From Comamonadaceae bacterium (lineage in GTDB: Bacteria; Pseudomonadota; Gammaproteobacteria; Burkholderiales; Burkholderiaceae_C): DNA of 32,664 nt. Where the stretch lies: the NCBI GenBank assembly GCA_012274225.1, contig JAAOZX010000016.1:1-32664 (forward strand), in the 5' to 3' direction. The stretch's first letter is position 1, and each line of letters begins with the position of its first letter. The notes beneath the pieces are model-generated. The model was not told where the DNA came from and made no database searches. It was given only the letters and a program-made list of their open reading frames with translations. This document shows positions 14,976 through 23,847 of the stretch, piece by piece. Both the position numbers and the translations under genes were made by a program.

Positions 14976-17015
14976 ATGAGTCAAACGCTCAACACCACCA
15001 CCCTGCTCATCGTCCCGCTGGCCCCGCTGGCGGCTTCGGTCCTGGTCGGCGTCTTCGGCACCACCTTCGGCGGCAACCTGATCGGGCGGCGGCTGTCGCA
15101 CACCCTGTGCGTGCTGGGCGTGTTGGTGGCGTTCGTGCTCTCGGCCATGACGCTCAAGAGCGTGGCGATGGACGGCGCGCGGCTCAACGAGACCATCTAC
15201 CAGTGGATGGTGGTGGGCTCGCTCAAGATGGAAGTGGGCTTCCTGATCGACGGCCTCACGGCCATGATGATGTGCGTGGTGACCTTCGTGTCGCTGATGG
15301 TGCACATCTACACCATCGGCTACATGGAAGAGGACGAGGGCTACAACCGCTTCTTCTCCTACATCTCGCTGTTCACCTTTTCGATGCTGATGCTGGTGAT
15401 GAGCAACAACTTCCTGCAGCTGTTCTTCGGCTGGGAAGCGGTGGGCCTGGTCTCGTACCTGCTGATCGGCTTCTGGTACACCCGCCCGACGGCGATCTTC
15501 GCGAACCTGAAGGCCTTCATGGTCAACCGGGTCGGCGACTTCGGCTTCATCCTGGGCATCGGCCTGATCGTGGCCTACGCCGGCACGCTGAGCTACGCCG
15601 ATGCCTTCGGCGCCGCCGGCTCGCTGGCCAAGCTCACCATGCCGGGCAGCAGCTGGCAATTGATCACCGTGATCTGCATCTGCCTGTTCATCGGCGCCAT
15701 GGGTAAGAGCGCGCAGTTCCCGCTGCACGTCTGGCTGCCCGATTCGATGGAAGGCCCGACACCGATCTCCGCGCTGATCCACGCGGCGACCATGGTGACG
15801 GCCGGCATCTTCATGGTGGCGCGCATGTCGCCGCTGTTCGAGCTGAGCGACGTCGCGCTGTCCTTCGTCATGACCATCGGCGCGATCACGGCCCTGTTCA
15901 TGGGCTTCCTGGGCATCATCCAGAACGACATCAAGCGGGTGGTGGCGTACTCCACCCTGTCGCAATTGGGATACATGACCGTGGCATTGGGTGCCTCGGC
16001 GTATTCCGTGGCCGTGTTCCACCTGATGACGCACGCCTTCTTCAAGGCCCTGCTGTTCCTGGCGGCCGGCTCGGTGATCATGGGCGTGCATCACAACCAG
16101 GACATCCGCTGGATGGGGGGCCTGCGCAAATACATGCCCATCACCTGGATCACCGCGCTGCTGGGGTCGCTGGCCCTGATCGGCACGCCGTTCTTCGCCG
16201 GCTTCTATTCCAAGGACAGCATCATCGAGGCGGTGCACTTCAGCCACATCCCGGGTTCGGAATTCGCCCATTTCGCGGTGCTGGCCGGTGTGTTCGTCAC
16301 CGCCTTCTACTCGTTCCGGATGTACTTCCTGGTGTTCCACGGCAAGGAGCGATTCGACCAGAACCCGGATGCGCACCACGCGCATCCCGCCGACGAGGAA
16401 CCCGATCCGCATGCCCATCACGACGACCATCACAAGCCGCACGAGTCGCCCTGGGTGGTGACGGTGCCGCTGGTGCTGCTGGCCATTCCCTCGGTCGTGA
16501 TCGGCTACCTCACCATCGGTCCGATGCTGTTCAGCGACCTGCTCAAGGACTCGATCATTGTCGACAACGACAAGCACCAGGCCATGGCCGCCCTGGGGGA
16601 AGAATTCCACGGCGCGGTGCAAATGGCGCTGCACGGTTTCACCGCGCTGCCGTTCTGGCTGGCGCTGGCCGGCGTGGTCTCGGCCTGGTACATGTACCTG
16701 GTGAACCCGGCGCTGCCGGCGGCGATCAAGCGCCGGGCCATGCCGCTGTACACCCTGCTCGAGAACAAGTACTACATGGACTGGTTCAACGAGAACGTCA
16801 TTGCCCGGGGCGCCCGCGGACTGGGCCGCAGCCTGTGGCATGGCGGGGACGAGGCGGTGATCGATGGCGCGATGGTCAACGGCAGCGCGCGCGGTGTGGC
16901 CTGGATTGCGGGGGTAGTGCGGTGGTTCCAGACCGGCTACATCTACCACTACGCGTTCGCGATGATCGTCGGCGTGTTCGTGCTGATGACGTGGTTCGTT
17001 TGGTTGAGCAGATAG
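14976..17015 (+). CDS. nuoL: NADH-quinone oxidoreductase subunit L
   Basis: 679-aa antiporter-like subunit (FGWEAVGLVSYLLIGFWYTRP, HAATMVTAGIFMVARMSPLFE). Confidence 0.97.
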   Translation: MSQTLNTTTLLIVPLAPLAASVLVGVFGTTFGGNLIGRRLSHTLCVLGVLVAFVLSAMTLKSVAMDGARLNETIYQWMVVGSLKMEVGFLIDGLTAMMMCVVTFVSLMVHIYTIGYMEEDEGYNRFFSYISLFTFSMLMLVMSNNFLQLFFGWEAVGLVSYLLIGFWYTRPTAIFANLKAFMVNRVGDFGFILGIGLIVAYAGTLSYADAFGAAGSLAKLTMPGSSWQLITVICICLFIGAMGKSAQFPLHVWLPDSMEGPTPISALIHAATMVTAGIFMVARMSPLFELSDVALSFVMTIGAITALFMGFLGIIQNDIKRVVAYSTLSQLGYMTVALGASAYSVAVFHLMTHAFFKALLFLAAGSVIMGVHHNQDIRWMGGLRKYMPITWITALLGSLALIGTPFFAGFYSKDSIIEAVHFSHIPGSEFAHFAVLAGVFVTAFYSFRMYFLVFHGKERFDQNPDAHHAHPADEEPDPHAHHDDHHKPHESPWVVTVPLVLLAIPSVVIGYLTIGPMLFSDLLKDSIIVDNDKHQAMAALGEEFHGAVQMALHGFTALPFWLALAGVVSAWYMYLVNPALPAAIKRRAMPLYTLLENKYYMDWFNENVIARGARGLGRSLWHGGDEAVIDGAMVNGSARGVAWIAGVVRWFQTGYIYHYAFAMIVGVFVLMTWFVWLSR

Positions 17016-17076
17016 ATTCCACTGGGTAGCCGGTGTCAGCCCGGTGCCCGACTAAAAGAAACGACGGAAGAACAAA

Positions 17077-18549
17077 ATGGGTTTCTTGAGCCTCGCCATC
17101 TGGACGCCGATCTTTTTCGGCGTTGTGCTGCTGGCCCTGGGACGCGACGACCAGGCGCGTACGGTGCGCTGGATCGCGTTGATCGGCGCGCTCGCGGGCC
17201 TGGCGGTGACGCTGCCTCTGTACGGGGCCTTCGACACCACCACCTCGGCGATGCAGTTCGTCGAGAAGGCCCCCTGGATCGCCCAGTTCAAGATCAACTA
17301 CCACCTCGGCATCGACGGCATCTCGTTCTGGTTCGTGCTGCTCACCGCCTTCATCAACGTGGTGGTCATCATCGCCAGCTGGGAATCGATCACCGAGCGC
17401 GTCAACCAGTACATGGCCGCGTTCCTGATCCTGTCGGGACTGATGATCGGCGTGTTCTGCGCGCTCGACGGCATCCTCTTCTACACCTTCTTCGAGGCCA
17501 CGCTGATCCCGATGTACCTGATCATCGGCGTCTGGGGCGGCCCCAACAAGATCTACGCGGCCTTCAAGTTCTTCCTGTACACGCTGCTGGGGTCGCTGTT
17601 GATGCTGATCGCGCTGCTGTTCCTGTACACCAAGTCCGGCGGCAGTTTCGACATCCTCACCTGGCACAAACTGCCGCTGACCATCTCGGCGCAGACGCTG
17701 CTCTTCTTCGCCTTCTTCGCGGCCTTCGCGGTGAAGGTGCCGATGTGGCCGGTGCACACCTGGCTGCCCGACGTGCACGTCGAGGCGCCCACGGGCGGTT
17801 CGGCGGTGCTGGCCGCCATCATGCTGAAGCTGGGGGCCTACGGTTTCCTGCGCTTCTCGTTGCCGATCACGCCGGACGCGTCGCACAAATGGGCCTGGCT
17901 GATGATCGGGCTGTCGCTGATCGCCGTCATCTACGTGGGCCTGGTCGCGATGGTGCAGCAGGACATGAAGAAGCTGGTGGCCTATTCATCGGTGGCGCAC
18001 ATGGGCTTCGTCACCCTGGGCTTTTTCATCTTCACCGACATCGGCATGGCCGGCGGCATCGTCCAGATGATCGCGCACGGCTTCGTTTCGGCTGCCATGT
18101 TCCTGTGCATCGGCGTGCTCTACGACCGCATGCATTCGCGCCAGATCGCGGCCTACGGCGGGGTGGTGAACACCATGCCCAATTTCACGGCCTTCGCGAT
18201 GCTGTTCGCGATGGCCAACTGCGGGCTGCCGGCGACGGCCGGGTTCGTCGGCGAGTGGATGGTGATCCTGGGGGCCGTGAAGGCCGACTTCTGGCTCGGG
18301 CTGGCGGCCGCCTCCGCGCTGATCTGGGGCGCGGCGTATACCTTGTGGATGTTCAAGCGGGTGTACCTCGGGCCGGTGGCGAATGATCACGTGCGAAAAC
18401 TCGTGGACATCAACAGCCGCGAATTCCTGATGCTCGGGCTGCTGGCGATCGCGGTACTCAGCATGGGCCTGTATCCCAAGCCGTTCACCGACATCATGAA
18501 CGTCTCCGTGGCGGATCTCCTCAAGCACGTCGCCGTGCCCAAACTGTGA
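17077..18549 (+). CDS. nuoM: NADH-quinone oxidoreductase subunit M
   Basis: 490-aa antiporter-like subunit (GIDGISFWFVLLTAF, FEATLIPMYLIIGVWGG, YSSVAHMGFVTLG). Confidence 0.97.
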   Translation: MGFLSLAIWTPIFFGVVLLALGRDDQARTVRWIALIGALAGLAVTLPLYGAFDTTTSAMQFVEKAPWIAQFKINYHLGIDGISFWFVLLTAFINVVVIIASWESITERVNQYMAAFLILSGLMIGVFCALDGILFYTFFEATLIPMYLIIGVWGGPNKIYAAFKFFLYTLLGSLLMLIALLFLYTKSGGSFDILTWHKLPLTISAQTLLFFAFFAAFAVKVPMWPVHTWLPDVHVEAPTGGSAVLAAIMLKLGAYGFLRFSLPITPDASHKWAWLMIGLSLIAVIYVGLVAMVQQDMKKLVAYSSVAHMGFVTLGFFIFTDIGMAGGIVQMIAHGFVSAAMFLCIGVLYDRMHSRQIAAYGGVVNTMPNFTAFAMLFAMANCGLPATAGFVGEWMVILGAVKADFWLGLAAASALIWGAAYTLWMFKRVYLGPVANDHVRKLVDINSREFLMLGLLAIAVLSMGLYPKPFTDIMNVSVADLLKHVAVPKL

Positions 18550-18579
18550 TCGGGCAGGAACCATGAGCCCGCACGTTCA

Positions 18580-18637
18580 CATTCGCTCTCTGCCCCCCGA
18601 GGGGGCGCTTGCCTCCCTAGAGGCGGCTCGTCGGAAG
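18580..18637. repeat. GC-rich double-hairpin intergenic repeat between nuoM and nuoN
   Basis: GCCCCC-CGA-GGGGGC (18592-18606) followed by GCCTC-CCTA-GAGGC (18611-18624) in the context CGCTCTCTGCCCCCCGAGGGGGCGCTTGCCTCCCTAGAGGCGGCTCG; resembles dispersed intergenic repeats I recall from Comamonadaceae genomes. Only one copy in this window. Confidence 0.6.
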
Positions 18638-18645
18638 ACAACAAA

Positions 18646-20133
18646 ATGATCGACAAACTCAGCTGGATGACGGTGTACCCCGAACTGGTGCTGCTGGTGA
18701 TGGCGTGCGCCATCGCCATGATCGACCTGTTCGTCACCACCCCGCGCCGCACCGTGACCTACGTGCTCACGCTCCTCACCCTCGGCGTGGTGGCCGTGAT
18801 GCAGGGTTTGTACGCGGCGGGAGACAACACCATCTACGGCTTCGGCAACATGGTGGTCAGCGACCCCATGGGCAACTGGCTCAAGTGCTTCGCCACCGTG
18901 GCGATGATGGTCTGCCTGGTGTACGGGCGGCCCTACGCGGCCGACCGCGACATGTTGCGCGGCGGCGAACTGTTCACGCTGGCCATGTTCTCGCTGCTGG
19001 GCATCTTCGTGATGATCTCGGGCAGCAACTTCCTGGTCATCTACCTCGGGCTGGAACTGCTGACGCTGTGCAGCTACGCCCTGGTCGCCTTGCGCCGCGA
19101 TCACGCCACCTCCACCGAAGCGGCGATGAAGTACTTCGTGCTGGGCGCCATGGCCAGCGGCTTCCTGCTCTATGGCCTGTCGATGCTCTACGGCGCCACC
19201 GGTTCGCTGGACATCGGTACCGTGTTCAAGGTCGTCAACTCCAAGCAGGTGAACCACCAGGTGCTGGTGTTCGGGCTGGTCTTCATCGTCTCCGGCCTGG
19301 CTTTCAAGCTCGGCGCCGTGCCTTTCCACATGTGGATCCCCGACGTCTACCAGGGCGCGCCCACCGCCGTCACGGTGATGATCGGCAGCGCGCCCGAGCT
19401 GGCGGCGTTCGCCATCGCGATCCGGCTGCTGGTCGAGGGCCTGCTGCCCCTGGCGATCGACTGGCAGCAGATGCTGGCGATCATGGCCATCGGTTCGCTG
19501 CTGGTGGGCAACCTTGCCGCCATCGCGCAGACCAACCTGAAGCGCATGCTGGCCTATTCGACCATCGCCCAGATGGGTTTCGTGCTGCTGGGCCTGATGT
19601 CGGGCGTCGTCAATGGCAACACGCTGTCGGCGGCCAACTCCTACAGCGCGGCCATGTTCTACATCATCTCGTACGTCCTGACGACGTTGGCGACCTTCGG
19701 CATCATCCTGCTGCTGGCGCGTGAGGGTTTCGAGAGCGAGGAAATTTCCGATCTCGCCGGCCTGAACCAGCGCAGCCCGCTTTACGCCGGCGTGATGGCC
19801 GTCTGCCTGTTCTCGCTGGCGGGCATTCCGCCACTGGTGGGCTTCTACGCCAAGCTGGCGGTGCTTCAGGCGCTGCTCGCTTCCGGCCAGGCGGCCTATA
19901 TCTGGATGGCGGTGTTCGCGGTGGTGATGTCGCTGATCGGCTCGTTCTACTATCTGCGGGTGGTGAAGGTGATGTATTTCGACGAGCCCATTACCGCGAC
20001 ATCCGTGTCTGCGGGCGCGGACGTGCGGTTCGTGCTGTCGCTCAACGGCGCGCTGGTGCTGATCCTGGGCATCCTGCCGGGCGGCCTGATGACGCTCTGC
20101 TCGCAGGCGATCATCAAGACCCTGAACACCTGA
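18646..20133 (+). CDS. nuoN: NADH-quinone oxidoreductase subunit N
   Basis: 495-aa antiporter-like subunit ([39 protein letters not shown]); last gene of the operon. Confidence 0.97.
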   Translation: MIDKLSWMTVYPELVLLVMACAIAMIDLFVTTPRRTVTYVLTLLTLGVVAVMQGLYAAGDNTIYGFGNMVVSDPMGNWLKCFATVAMMVCLVYGRPYAADRDMLRGGELFTLAMFSLLGIFVMISGSNFLVIYLGLELLTLCSYALVALRRDHATSTEAAMKYFVLGAMASGFLLYGLSMLYGATGSLDIGTVFKVVNSKQVNHQVLVFGLVFIVSGLAFKLGAVPFHMWIPDVYQGAPTAVTVMIGSAPELAAFAIAIRLLVEGLLPLAIDWQQMLAIMAIGSLLVGNLAAIAQTNLKRMLAYSTIAQMGFVLLGLMSGVVNGNTLSAANSYSAAMFYIISYVLTTLATFGIILLLAREGFESEEISDLAGLNQRSPLYAGVMAVCLFSLAGIPPLVGFYAKLAVLQALLASGQAAYIWMAVFAVVMSLIGSFYYLRVVKVMYFDEPITATSVSAGADVRFVLSLNGALVLILGILPGGLMTLCSQAIIKTLNT

Positions 20134-20164
20134 GGCCGCGGGCTGCGGACTGCGGTGGCAAGGC

Positions 20165-20196
20165 AAGGCGCCCGGCAACGGGCGCCTTTGCTTTTT
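20165..20196 (+). terminator. Rho-independent terminator after nuoN
   Basis: AAGGCGCCCG-GCAA-CGGGCGCCTT followed by TGCTTTTT. Confidence 0.85.
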
Positions 20197-20264
20197 GGGG
20201 CGGCCGGCATCAGGCATCATGGCGCCATGTCCCATTTCACTGCCCGGCCGGGCCCCCACCTGCC

Positions 20265-20837
20265 ATGTCCGACGACCGCCACCTGATCGAAAGCAAGACC
20301 GGCAGCCTCGAACTGCTCAAGGGGCGGTTCCTGCACGTCTTCCGCGACACGGTGCGGTTGCCGGACGGCAGGGACACGACGCGCGAATTCATCGTGCACC
20401 CGGGCGCCGTGATGATGATCGCCCTGCTCGATGACGGCCGACTGGTGCTGGAGCGGCAGTTCCGCTATCCGATGGGGCGCGTGATGATCGAGTTTCCGGC
20501 CGGCAAGATCGATCCCGGGGAAGAGCCGCTCGAGTGCGCGAAACGCGAGCTGCTGGAAGAAACCGGCTACAGTGCCCGCGAATGGGCCCGCGCCGGGGTG
20601 CTGCATCCGGTGATCTCCTATTCGACCGAATTCATCGAGATCTGGTTCGCGCGCGGCCTGACCCTGCAGGAGCGCAAGCTCGACCAGGGCGAGTTCATCG
20701 AGGTCATGCTGGCCACGCCCGCCGAGCTGCTGGAATGGTGCGGTGACGGGCGGGTTACCGACGCCAAGACCATCATCGGCAGTTTCTGGCTGCAGAACCT
20801 GCGATCGGGCACTTGGAAACTGGACTGGAACCCATAA
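20265..20837 (+). CDS. NUDIX hydrolase, ADP-ribose pyrophosphatase-like
   Basis: Nudix box GKIDPGEEPLECAKRELLEETGYSA (GX5EX7REUXEEXGU pattern). Confidence 0.93.
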   Translation: MSDDRHLIESKTGSLELLKGRFLHVFRDTVRLPDGRDTTREFIVHPGAVMMIALLDDGRLVLERQFRYPMGRVMIEFPAGKIDPGEEPLECAKRELLEETGYSAREWARAGVLHPVISYSTEFIEIWFARGLTLQERKLDQGEFIEVMLATPAELLEWCGDGRVTDAKTIIGSFWLQNLRSGTWKLDWNP

Positions 20838-20846
20838 ACTAAGGCT

Positions 20847-21287
20847 ATGAGAGTCCTCAACCTCCAGTGTTCGCGCGAGCACAGCTTCGAGGGCTGGTTT
20901 TCGTCCGAGGACGATTTTCAGGCCCAGCTCGCGCGCGGGCTGGTCGAATGCCCGCTGTGCGAGGACCGGGACATCCGCAAGATGCTGAGCGCGCCACACC
21001 TGAACCTGGGCGCGTCCGATCCCGGTGCAGCGCGCCGCGAGGTGATGACCAGCCCCGGGGCCGGCCTGCAGGCGGCCTGGATGAAGGCGGTGCGCGAAGT
21101 CATGGCCAACACCGAGGACGTGGGCGAGCGCTTCCCCGAGGAAGCCCGGCGCATCCACTACGGCGAAACCGAGAGCCGCGGCATCCGCGGCCAGGCGACA
21201 GCGAAAGAGACCGAGGCGCTGCTCGAGGAAGGCATCAGCGTGATGCCCTTGCCGATCCCGAAGGCTCTCAAAGAGCCCCTGCAGTAG
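20847..21287 (+). CDS. DUF1178 family protein
   Basis: MRVLNLQCSREHSFEGWFSSEDDFQAQLARGLVECPLCEDRDIRKMLSAP resembles DUF1178 proteins. Confidence 0.88.
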   Translation: MRVLNLQCSREHSFEGWFSSEDDFQAQLARGLVECPLCEDRDIRKMLSAPHLNLGASDPGAARREVMTSPGAGLQAAWMKAVREVMANTEDVGERFPEEARRIHYGETESRGIRGQATAKETEALLEEGISVMPLPIPKALKEPLQ

Positions 21288-21311
21288 TACCCAGTTCCAA
21301 ACCGGACAACC

Positions 21312-21431
21312 GGACGCAGAAGACGCAAAAGAACGCAAAAGACGCAGAAGAGACAGGAAATCATCAAATCCATTTTTGATTTTTTCTGGATTTTTTTGCG
21401 CTTTTTGCGTACTTCTGCGTCTTCTGCGTCC
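21312..21431. repeat. Inverted-repeat element copy 1: arms of GACGCARAA-like units around an AT-rich core
   Basis: Left arm GGACGCAGAAGACGCAAAAGAACGCAAAAGACGCAGAAG; right arm TTGCGCTTTTTGCGTACTTCTGCGTCTTCTGCGTCC; lies between convergent genes. Confidence 0.9.
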
Positions 21432-21453
21432 TGACTTTCTGCCTTGGCTATTC

Positions 21454-23235
21454 TCAATCCATGAACTGCAAAGCCGCCAGCCGGGCATAGACCCCGTTCG
21501 CGACCACCAGGGAATCATGGGTGCCTTGCTCCACGATCCGGCCATGGTCCAGCACCACGATGCGGTCGGCCTTTTGCACGGTGGCCAGCCGGTGCGCGAT
21601 CACCAGCGTCGTGCGGTCTCGCATCGCCGTCTCCAGCGCCGCCTGCACCATGCGCTCGCTCTCCGCGTCCAGCGCGCTGGTCGCCTCGTCCAGCAGCAGC
21701 AGCGGCGGGTTTTTCAGCATGGCACGGGCGATCGCGATGCGCTGGCGCTGGCCGCCCGACAGGCGCACGCCGCGCTCGCCCAGGAAAGTGCCATAGCCGT
21801 CCGGCAGGGCGGTGATGAAGTCGTGCGCGAAGGCCGCCTTTGCAGCCGAGATCACCTCGTCGTCGCCGGCGCCGGGCCGACCGTAGCGGATGTTCTCCAG
21901 CGCGCTGCTCGAGAACACCACGGCGTCCTGCGGCACGATGCCGATTCGCCCGCGCAGCTCGTGCAGCGCCAGTTCCCGGGTCACCGCGCCGTCCAGCACG
22001 ATGCGGCCCTGCTGTGGATCGTAAAAGCGCAGCAATAGCTGGAACACCGTGCTCTTGCCGGCGCCGCTGGGGCCCACCAGCGCGACGGTTTCCCCCGGCC
22101 GTACCGACAGGCTGAAGTCCCTCAATGCAGCCGCGGCCGGTCGCGACGGATAGTGAAAGGTAACGGCCTCGAAGGACACGGCGCTGCCGCCGGCGGTGGT
22201 GGGCGCCGTGACCGGGTTGGCCGGTGACATGACCGGCGAGCGGCTGTCCAGCAGTTCCATCAGGCGCTCGCTCGCGCCCGCCGCGCGCAGCAGGTCGCCG
22301 TACACCTCGCCCAGCACCGCCACCGCACCGGCCAGGATGATCACGTACACGATGGTCTCGCCCAGGTGGCCCGCGGTCATCGCGCCTGCCAGTACCGCCT
22401 GCGTTCCGCGGTACAGCCCCCATAGCAGCAGACCGGCCGTGCTGATGATGATGAACGCGACCAGCACCGCGCGGGCCCGGGTGCGGCGCACCCCGGTCTG
22501 GAACGCGTCCTCGGTCGCGGCGTCGAAGCGGGCGGCTTCGCGCGCCTGCGCCGTGTAGCTTTGCACCACCGGAATCGCGTTGAGCACCTCGGCGGCGATG
22601 GCGCTGGAATCGGCCACGCGGTCCTGGCTGGCACGCGACAGGCGCCGCACGCGGCGCCCGAACCACATTGTGGGCAGCACCACCAGCACGATGATCAGCA
22701 GCACCTGGGTCATCACGTACGGGTTGGTCCAGACCAGCATCGCCAGCGCACCGATGCCCATGACCGCATTGCGCAGGCCCATGCTCAACGACGAACCCAC
22801 CACCGTCTGCACCAGCGTCGTGTCGGTGGTCAGCCGCGACAGCACCTCGCCGGTCTGGGTGGTCTCGAAGAACTCCGGGCTTTGTTCGAGCACATGCGCG
22901 TACACGGCATTGCGCAGGTCGGCCGTGACTCGCTCGCCCAGCCAGCTCACCGTGTAGAAGCGCGCCGCGGAAAACAGCCCGAGCGCCACGGCCACGGCGA
23001 ACAGCTCGAGGAAGTGCGAACGCAGCGCCACCAGTTGCCGGCCCTTGTCCTCGGAGGCGAGGCCGCCGTCGATGAGTCCCCGCAGGGCGGCCGGGAACAC
23101 CAGCGTGGCCACCGCCGCAAGCACCAGAAACACGCCGGCGAGCGCAATGCCGCCGCGATACGGCCGCACGAACGGCCACAACCCCGACAGCGAGCGGGGC
23201 GACGCCTTGGCGGCGGTGACGGGAAGAGTGGACAT
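21454..23235 (-). CDS. ABC transporter, fused permease/ATPase (MsbA/lipid-or-drug exporter type)
   Basis: 594 aa from MSTLPVTAAKASP; Walker A GPSGAGKST, signature LSGGQRQRIAIARAML, Walker B LLLLDEATSALD. Confidence 0.93.
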   Translation of the reverse strand: MSTLPVTAAKASPRSLSGLWPFVRPYRGGIALAGVFLVLAAVATLVFPAALRGLIDGGLASEDKGRQLVALRSHFLELFAVAVALGLFSAARFYTVSWLGERVTADLRNAVYAHVLEQSPEFFETTQTGEVLSRLTTDTTLVQTVVGSSLSMGLRNAVMGIGALAMLVWTNPYVMTQVLLIIVLVVLPTMWFGRRVRRLSRASQDRVADSSAIAAEVLNAIPVVQSYTAQAREAARFDAATEDAFQTGVRRTRARAVLVAFIIISTAGLLLWGLYRGTQAVLAGAMTAGHLGETIVYVIILAGAVAVLGEVYGDLLRAAGASERLMELLDSRSPVMSPANPVTAPTTAGGSAVSFEAVTFHYPSRPAAAALRDFSLSVRPGETVALVGPSGAGKSTVFQLLLRFYDPQQGRIVLDGAVTRELALHELRGRIGIVPQDAVVFSSSALENIRYGRPGAGDDEVISAAKAAFAHDFITALPDGYGTFLGERGVRLSGGQRQRIAIARAMLKNPPLLLLDEATSALDAESERMVQAALETAMRDRTTLVIAHRLATVQKADRIVVLDHGRIVEQGTHDSLVVANGVYARLAALQFMD

Positions 23236-23276
23236 GGGGGCCAGTGTACTCAACGATTGCTCGCGCAAAGGAAGTC

Positions 23277-23305
23277 TTGACAATATTTGTCTAGGCAAGT
23301 ATGGT
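23277..23305 (+). promoter_or_regulatory. Sigma70-type promoter with embedded MarR-like palindrome
   Basis: TTGACA (23277-23282), 17-nt spacer, TATGGT (23300-23305); TTGTCTAGGCAA (23287-23298) is an imperfect palindrome inside the spacer. Confidence 0.65.
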
Positions 23306-23313
23306 TCCGAGCC

Positions 23314-23847
23314 ATGTCTGCACCCGCCAAGACCCGCGCCAAGGCGCCGCATCCCCGGCCGCACAGTCCGGCGCCGATCTTTTACCGGCCGGGCAACTAC
23401 CAGCCAGAAGACAGCGTCGGCTACCTCATGCGGCGCATCCTGCACACCTTCTCGCTGGCGGTGGAGCACGAGCTCGAGCCCAGCGGCCTGACCAACGCCC
23501 AGTGGGTTCCGCTGCTGAAGCTCTCCACCGGCTGTGCATCGACGGTGGCCGAGCTCGCGCGTGAGTGCCAGCTCGACGCTGGCGGCATGACGCGCCTGCT
23601 GGACCGCCTCGAGACCAAGGGCCTGGTGCGCCGGTTGCGCTCCAGCGAAGATCGCCGGGTGGTCAACCTCGAACTCACCGACCCGGGGCGCGAGGCGGCC
23701 AGGCACATTCCCGCCATCCTGTGCGGTGTGCAGAACGCGCACATGCGCGGATTCACCGTCGAAGAGTGGCAGCAGCTCAAGTTGCTGCTCGGCCGCATCC
23801 TGGACAACGCCCAGGCGATCCAGGCCGAACGCGAAGGACAACCATGA
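23314..23847 (+). CDS. MarR family transcriptional regulator
   Basis: 177 aa from MSAPAKTRAKAP; winged-helix pattern (CASTVAELARECQLDAGGMTRLLDRLETKGLVRRLRSSEDRRVVNLELTDPGREAA). Confidence 0.92.
   Translation: MSAPAKTRAKAPHPRPHSPAPIFYRPGNYQPEDSVGYLMRRILHTFSLAVEHELEPSGLTNAQWVPLLKLSTGCASTVAELARECQLDAGGMTRLLDRLETKGLVRRLRSSEDRRVVNLELTDPGREAARHIPAILCGVQNAHMRGFTVEEWQQLKLLLGRILDNAQAIQAEREGQP

Noticed and set aside
14955-16949. 664-aa minus-strand ORF opposite nuoL, His-rich
   Set aside because: Shadow ORF; the His/Asp/Gln-rich translation is the reverse-frame reading of NuoL codons.
18577-20259. 560-aa minus-strand ORF opposite nuoN
   Set aside because: Shadow ORF over a well-supported gene, crossing the nuoN terminator and repeat.
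21312-21431. CRISPR-like array from the regular ~9-nt units
   Set aside because: Units are far too short, there are no spacers, and arms are inverted rather than direct; no cas genes in the window.
21158-21457. 99-aa minus ORF with KKRKKIQKKSKMDLMISCLFCVFCVLLRLL
   Set aside because: Translation of the inverted-repeat element, not a protein; the periodic sequence follows the repeat units.
21515-23179. 554-aa minus ORF in an alternate frame of the ABC transporter
   Set aside because: Out-of-frame Arg/Gly/Ala-rich reading of the real ABC gene in frame 21454-23235.
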